A stretch of DNA of 64,000 nucleotides from Clostridiales bacterium (lineage in GTDB: Bacteria; Bacillota; Clostridia; Oscillospirales; Oscillospiraceae). The notes under the pieces were generated by a model. It had not been told where the DNA came from. It made no database searches and was given only the letters and a program-made list of their open reading frames with translations. Positions 58,946-64,000 of the stretch are shown in pieces. Position 1 is the stretch's first letter, and each line of letters begins with the position of its first letter. The stretch is from NCBI GenBank assembly GCA_019423635.1, contig JAHZBA010000004.1:50158-114157 (forward strand), given 5' to 3'. The position numbers were made by a program, and so were the translations under genes.

Positions 58946-59028
58946 AGACGCGAAGCGCAAAACAAACGCAGAACGGGCTCATAGAAAGCGTATAGAACAG
59001 ACAGATGGGGCGGCGCATTGCGCCGCCC

Positions 59029-59168
59029 CAAAAAAATCACAGCAATCAAAAAACAAACGCAAGGGCGGCCTGCTTCGCGCCGCCTCACGACAGCCGCAGG
59101 GGCGCTGCCCCTGCACCCCGGCAGGGCGCTGCCCTGCACCCGCCAGGGGCGCGGCGCCCCTGGACCCG
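59029..59168. repeat. Dispersed palindromic repeat, inverted copies
   Basis: GCAGGGGCGCTGCCCCTGC, GCAGGGCGCTGCCCTGC and CAGGGGCGCGGCGCCCCTG follow one another in the opposite orientation to the copy at 58856. The whole interval 58847-59172 between two converging genes is made of such repeats; no gene is seen. Confidence 0.7.
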
Positions 59169-59172
59169 CCGA

Positions 59173-59685
59173 CTATGCGCCTGAGGCCCGCATGGCGGTG
59201 ACATCGCCGGTGACCCATAAAAACCGGGCGGTCAGCAGCGCGTCGGCGGTAAACCCCAGCAGAAAGAGCCAGGTGACCTGGGGCGGAATGTTCTTTGCCA
59301 GGACCTCCGCCCAGGGCTGTACCCACCGAGCCGCGATGGCCGTCAGAGGGGCCCAGGCCAGGGTGAAGGGCAGACAGACCCTCCCGTGAAGGTTCCCCGG
59401 CACCTGGCTGTAGTCCCAGAAGCGGACACCCAAAAACACCTCGTAGGCCCAGTGTACGGCGTACTCCACCGCCGTGGCGGCGAGGCCCCCCAGCAGTGCC
59501 AGCGCCCAGAAGGGGAGACCCCGGGGCAGCGCCAGTACCGCCAGCATCCCCAGACCGTAGACCGGACACAGCGGCAGCAGAAGAAAGCACCTGCGGGCCT
59601 GATGCGGGGCGTGGGTGGCGGCGGCAAAGGCCCGCTCCAGAAGGAAGCCGAGAAAGCTGTAGAGCCAGAAATACCAGAGCGTCAT
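59173..59685 (-). CDS. Six-helix membrane protein, putative ABC-type IV transporter family
   Basis: 170 residues from the ATG at 59685 (AAAGGAAA upstream; the frame is open to 59727). Opening TLWYFWLYSFLGFLLERAFAA, LPLCPVYGLG and VHWAYEVFLGVRFWDYSQVPGNLHGRVCLPFTLAWAPL match the PF06541 (CmpB-like) family, which is widespread in Clostridia with unknown function. Five to six membrane segments. No ATPase is nearby. Confidence 0.82.
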   Translation of the reverse strand: MTLWYFWLYSFLGFLLERAFAAATHAPHQARRCFLLLPLCPVYGLGMLAVLALPRGLPFWALALLGGLAATAVEYAVHWAYEVFLGVRFWDYSQVPGNLHGRVCLPFTLAWAPLTAIAARWVQPWAEVLAKNIPPQVTWLFLLGFTADALLTARFLWVTGDVTAMRASGA

Positions 59686-59820
59686 GGAAATGTTTCCTTT
59701 CCCAGGTGTCTGCTGAACACCCGTCAAAACGCCCGCGCAGGGCGCTTTTCCGCCGGAACCGGGGGGATTCCCCGGCCCGCCGCGGGTAGTATTTCCAGAA
59801 GAGCGCTGTGAGATTCACGC

Positions 59821-59849
59821 TTGCGCCGGCAGAAATTTCATGGTATGAT
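59821..59849 (+). promoter_or_regulatory. Promoter of the uracil-DNA glycosylase-bioY pair
   Basis: TTGCGC (59821-59826), 17 bp, TATGAT (59844-59849) with TGG extension. Confidence 0.75.
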
Positions 59850-59902
59850 ATCGGCGGGTCCGGGACGGACCTGATGAATCTGAAAGAAAATGAGGTGGCG
59901 GG

Positions 59903-60475
59903 ATGGAGGACAGCTGGGAGAGCTTGCGGAAAGAGTGCCTGGCCTGCCGGGGCTGCGGCCTGGCGGAGACCAGAACCAACGTGGTTTTCGGAGACGGCGC
60001 CCAGGACGCGGAGGTGCTCTTCATCGGCGAGGGGCCCGGCCAGCACGAGGACGAACAGGGAATCCCCTTTGTGGGCCGGGGCGGACAGCTGCTGGACGAT
60101 ATGCTGGAGATGGTCCATTTGGACCGCACAAAGGTGTATATTGCCAATATTGTCAAGTGCCGTCCGCCGAAGAACCGGGACCCCCTGAATGTGGAGCAGG
60201 AGGCCTGCATCGGATACCTGCGGCGGCAGGCGGCGCTGCTGCGGCCGAAAATCATCGTGTGCCTGGGACGGATCGCCGCCAAGGCCATCATCAAGGAGGA
60301 TTTCAAGATCACGGTGGAGCACGGCCAGTGGTTTGAGCGGGGCGGCGTCCAGATGACTGCCATCTACCACCCGGCGGCGCTGCTGCGGGATGTGAGCAAG
60401 CGCCCGGATACCTTTGAGGACCTCAAGGGCATCCAGGCGAAGATTCGGGAACTGTGTAAACACACGGAGGTATGA
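59903..60475 (+). CDS. Uracil-DNA glycosylase family 4 (Fe-S)
   Basis: 190 residues. Removes uracil from DNA. The [4Fe-4S] cysteines are in CLACRGC (residues 12-18), NIVKCRPP (about 87) and EQEACIGY (about 103). Catalytic motif GEGPGQHEDEQGIPFVGRGGQLLD (about 40-63) and motif 3 YHPAALLRD are conserved. A weak GGTGGCGG precedes the ATG. Its stop overlaps the bioY start. Confidence 0.94.
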   Translation: MEDSWESLRKECLACRGCGLAETRTNVVFGDGAQDAEVLFIGEGPGQHEDEQGIPFVGRGGQLLDDMLEMVHLDRTKVYIANIVKCRPPKNRDPLNVEQEACIGYLRRQAALLRPKIIVCLGRIAAKAIIKEDFKITVEHGQWFERGGVQMTAIYHPAALLRDVSKRPDTFEDLKGIQAKIRELCKHTEV

Positions 60476-61032
60476 GAGTGGGACGTTCTGTGACGACATC
60501 TGCCCGCCTGCGGGTGTTGGATATGGCCTATATCGCGCTGTTTGCCGTACTGATGGCGGTGTGCGCCTGGGTGACGGTCCCTATGACGGTGCCCTTTACC
60601 ATGCAGACCTTTGCGGTTTTCGCGGCCCTGGCGGCCCTGGGCGGCCGGCGGGGGCTGTACGCGGTGGCGGTGTATCTTTTGATGGGTCTGGTGGGTCTGC
60701 CGGTGTTTTCCGGTTTCCAGAGCACCGGGGCGCTGCTGGGCCCCACCGGCGGGTATCTGGTGGGCTTCCTGGCGGCGGCGCTGGTGTACTGGGTGGTGAC
60801 GGCCCAGCTGGGGGAGTCCCTGCCGGCGGTGATTTTCGGCTGCCTGCTGGTGATGGCAGCCTATTACGTCTTTGGCACCGTCTGGTTCATGATCGTCTAT
60901 GCCCGGACCACCGGGCCGGTGGGCCTGTCCGCCGCCCTGGGCTGGTGCGTGATTCCCTTCCTTGTGCCGGATCTTGTGAAGCTGGGCCTTGCGGTGACCC
61001 TGGCCGGCCGGGTGAAAAAATATCTGAAATGA
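60472..61032 (+). CDS. bioY: Biotin transporter substrate-binding component BioY
   Basis: 186 residues from the ATG at 60472, overlapping the glycosylase TGA; a GTG at 60478 has better spacing from GGAGG (60466-60470). ECF-type S component with six membrane helices and the biotin-family segment LGGRRGLYAVAVYLLMGLVGLPVFSGFQSTGALLGPTGGYLVGFLAAAL. Needs the general EcfA/EcfT module elsewhere. No BirA box is seen in front; expression appears tied to the glycosylase. Confidence 0.93.
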   Translation: MRVGRSVTTSARLRVLDMAYIALFAVLMAVCAWVTVPMTVPFTMQTFAVFAALAALGGRRGLYAVAVYLLMGLVGLPVFSGFQSTGALLGPTGGYLVGFLAAALVYWVVTAQLGESLPAVIFGCLLVMAAYYVFGTVWFMIVYARTTGPVGLSAALGWCVIPFLVPDLVKLGLAVTLAGRVKKYLK

Positions 61033-61039
61033 GAAGCGG

Positions 61040-61064
61040 CGCCCGGACGGATCGTCCGGGCGCT
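61040..61064 (+). terminator. Terminator-type hairpin after bioY
   Basis: CGCCCGGACG GAT CGTCCGGGCG stem, then CTGTTCCTT. Short T content. Confidence 0.65.
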
Positions 61065-61122
61065 GTTCCTTCGCCGCTTTGGCCGGCGGGGAGGAACGCC
61101 TGTCAAAATCTGCGGGAAATAC

Positions 61123-61151
61123 TTGTCATCCCATGGGAGTTCTGCTATAAT
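61123..61151 (+). promoter_or_regulatory. Strong promoter of the structured leader
   Basis: TTGTCA (61123-61128), 17 bp, perfect TATAAT (61146-61151) with TGC extension. Confidence 0.88.
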
Positions 61152-61157
61152 CGACCT

Positions 61158-61387
61158 GAAAAACAAAAATGCGGCAGCTTGCGGGCGCTACCAACACCCG
61201 CAAGCCTGCGCAGGTGAGGATTCCACCTACACAACGGCCATCGGCCGCACCGCATGGAGTATTATACGACATTCCTGCTCTTCCTGCAAGGGCGGGTTTT
61301 GCCGTGTTGCCCTCCGTGTCCGGACTGCATAAGAAGTTTGCTTCTTGCGCTGTGTGGGAGTTTCTCCTGCACGGCGTTTTTGTTTTT
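61158..61387 (+). promoter_or_regulatory. Riboswitch-like leader: four-helix fold and terminator
   Basis: Downstream of the promoter a closing helix ATGCGG (61169-61174)/CCGCAT (61250-61255) encloses three hairpins: CTTGCGGG/CCCGCAAG (61178-61204), AGGTG/CACCT with 7-nt loop (61212-61228) and GGCC ATC GGCC (61236-61246). A stem AAGAAG/CTTCTT (61331-61346) is followed by a terminator (CGCTGTG..GGGAG/CTCC..CACGGCG, 61348-61376) ending TTTTTGTTTTT. This is the layout of a transcriptional riboswitch in front of the membrane gene at 61469. I cannot match it to a class; it could also be an independent small RNA of about 225 nt. Confidence 0.6.
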
Positions 61388-61468
61388 CGCCCGGCGCCCC
61401 GGGGACGGAGCCGTCTCCGGCGGCGCTGTGGTGAAACCATGCAGATTCGGAGACAGGAGGCTTGCAAG

Positions 61469-61795
61469 ATGAGATCAAAAGAAAAAATGGACGCGCATCC
61501 GCCGGGCCGGGTCCTCCCCAGAGGTGGGTGGCTGCTGGCCGCCGGTTTGCTGCTGGCCGGCGTCCTCTGGCTGGCAAAGACGTCCCCCCGGCCGGACATG
61601 TTCCCGGGGACCGCTCTGCACATCCTCGTCCGGGAGCTGCTGGCGGCGCTGGCGGCGGGGCGGGGGCTGCTGAGCGGCGGCGCTTTGCGGCAGGCGGTGT
61701 GGAGTCTGATTGCCGCGGAGATCTGGAGTCTGGTATTCCTGCCGCTGTGGGCCGTGGCGGCGTCCTGGATCTGGGGCGCCGCGGCGCCCTTTTGA
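61469..61795 (+). CDS. Small two-helix membrane protein under the structured leader
   Basis: 108 residues from the ATG at 61469 (AGGAGG 8 bp upstream). The frame is open from 61169 but this runs through the leader. Two hydrophobic segments (about residues 19-36 and 75-105), between them DMFPGTALHILVRELLAALAAGRGLLSGGALRQ. No recognised family. It is the only gene after the leader terminator, so whatever the leader senses probably matters for this protein. Confidence 0.62.
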   Translation: MRSKEKMDAHPPGRVLPRGGWLLAAGLLLAGVLWLAKTSPRPDMFPGTALHILVRELLAALAAGRGLLSGGALRQAVWSLIAAEIWSLVFLPLWAVAASWIWGAAAPF

Positions 61796-62052
61796 GGCAA
61801 AGACGCGTTTGTCGGCGCACTTTAGCGAGGACGTTTCATCTGCCGGACCCCGGCGCGTAGTCTATCCGAAAAGAGAAGAAATTCTGTGTAGCGGGAAGGA
61901 GGGGTGTGTGCGGCTGCGCCCGCAGGCGCGTCAAGGTGAGCCGCGGAGCGGCGAGAAGGCCCTCTGGAGGGTTCGGAGCGCAACCGCCGCTTGCGGCGGC
62001 TCTTGGCGCGGAGATGAACCCAGGAGGGGTTCCCTGCGCCCTTTTAATCAGA
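61796..62052. other. GC-rich palindromic intergenic region
   Basis: No gene; several short palindromes such as GCCGCGGAGCGGC, CCCTCTGGAGGG and GCCGCTTGCGGC lie in a row and resemble the dispersed repeats. The only long frames are shadows. Confidence 0.5.
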
Positions 62053-62154
62053 GAGTTTCAGAACTTTTTGAAGTTCTGAAACTCCCGCTCAGCTTGTCGA
62101 AAAAGTTTTTTCGACAAGCTGAGCGCCCGGAATCCTGGGATTCCGGGCGCTTTT
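62053..62154. repeat. Three contiguous perfect hairpins downstream of clpC
   Basis: GAGTTTCAGAACTT/AAGTTCTGAAACTC (62053-62084), an 18-bp stem GCTCAGCTTGTCGAAAAA with its complement (62087-62124) and GCGCCCGGAATCC/GGATTCCGGGCGC (62123-62150), followed by TTTT on the plus strand. They lie between the membrane gene and the clpC stop and probably terminate transcription from both sides. Confidence 0.75.
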
Positions 62155-62176
62155 CACGATTGCTTTGTCACGAAGA

Positions 62177-64000
<1,824 letters not shown>

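Noticed and set aside
61158..61260. tRNA gene, T-box leader, 6S RNA or SRP RNA
   Set aside because: No CCA-ending acceptor stem or TTC loop, no T-box GGTGGAACC sequence, and the fold is a multi-hairpin junction rather than the single long 6S or SRP hairpin. Left as unassigned leader.

Overview
The window reads as a chromosome segment of a GC-rich, anaerobic, low-oxygen-lifestyle Firmicute. The order of the spc/alpha ribosomal operon (with a KOW-domain gene between map and infA), the LexA box type, RNase Y, ClpC with a UVR linker, a minimal SufC/SufB pair, a TM1266-type regulator and strong AGGAGG ribosome sites all point to Clostridia. The codon bias and the dispersed hairpin repeats resemble Oscillospirales (Flavonifractor/Lawsonibacter-like genomes); that family-level placement is inference. 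No rRNA, tRNA, CRISPR, prophage or complete insertion sequence was seen.

Layout. 1-8178: 3' half of the spc operon and the alpha operon (rplF end, rplR, rpsE, rpmD, rplO, secY, adk, map, KOW protein, infA, rpmJ, rpsM, rpsK, rpsD, rpoA, rplQ) ending in a strong terminator. 8182-16004: mixed single genes (zinc-ribbon membrane protein, lipoproteins, polysaccharide deacetylase, secG, lexA with its own SOS box, glyoxalase-fold protein, lysA, DUF3788, YdeI-like, an AT-richer leucine-rich-repeat orphan). 16283-19175: a structured leader with a terminator-like hairpin, a TM1266-type regulator and a three-gene ABC importer. 19541-23278: DegV, RidA, acyl-ACP thioesterase and a BMP-family lipoprotein.

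23751-31385 is a divergent catabolic locus: carbamate kinase, YgeW and YgeY on the minus strand; a YheO-type regulator, a large PLP enzyme, a tiny ribbon-helix-helix-like protein and a threonine-synthase-like PLP enzyme on the plus strand. It resembles the carbamoyl-phosphate/ATP end of the anaerobic purine (selenium-linked) cluster without the molybdenum hydroxylases. 31554-43304: dfrA-thyA, AraC regulator, a 1.4 kb gene-free stretch with promoters and hairpins, asp23-like/fakA, HD hydrolase, TetR with a divergent 39-residue membrane peptide, then small enzymes of the minus strand. 43684-51302: minimal Fe-S assembly pair, a transmembrane XRE regulator bracketed by two ~200 bp direct copies of a multi-hairpin repeat, PspA with a glycine-rich membrane protein, and rny.

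51662-64000: amidase, rlmI, and an AraC-type regulator followed by an ornithine-cyclodeaminase-family enzyme and an 894-residue protein that fuses a complete glycerate 2-kinase to an enolase-like domain. That enolase half keeps the metal ligands and the catalytic lysines but has lost the residues equivalent to His159, Glu211 and His373; it is the most unusual protein here. The end holds a family-4 uracil-DNA glycosylase coupled to bioY, a riboswitch-like leader (promoter, four-helix fold, terminator) in front of a small membrane protein, and the 3' part of clpC. Several unrelated families of short inverted-repeat elements lie between genes; two of them begin with TAGAGC exactly so that the upstream gene's stop codon is the first three bases of the element.
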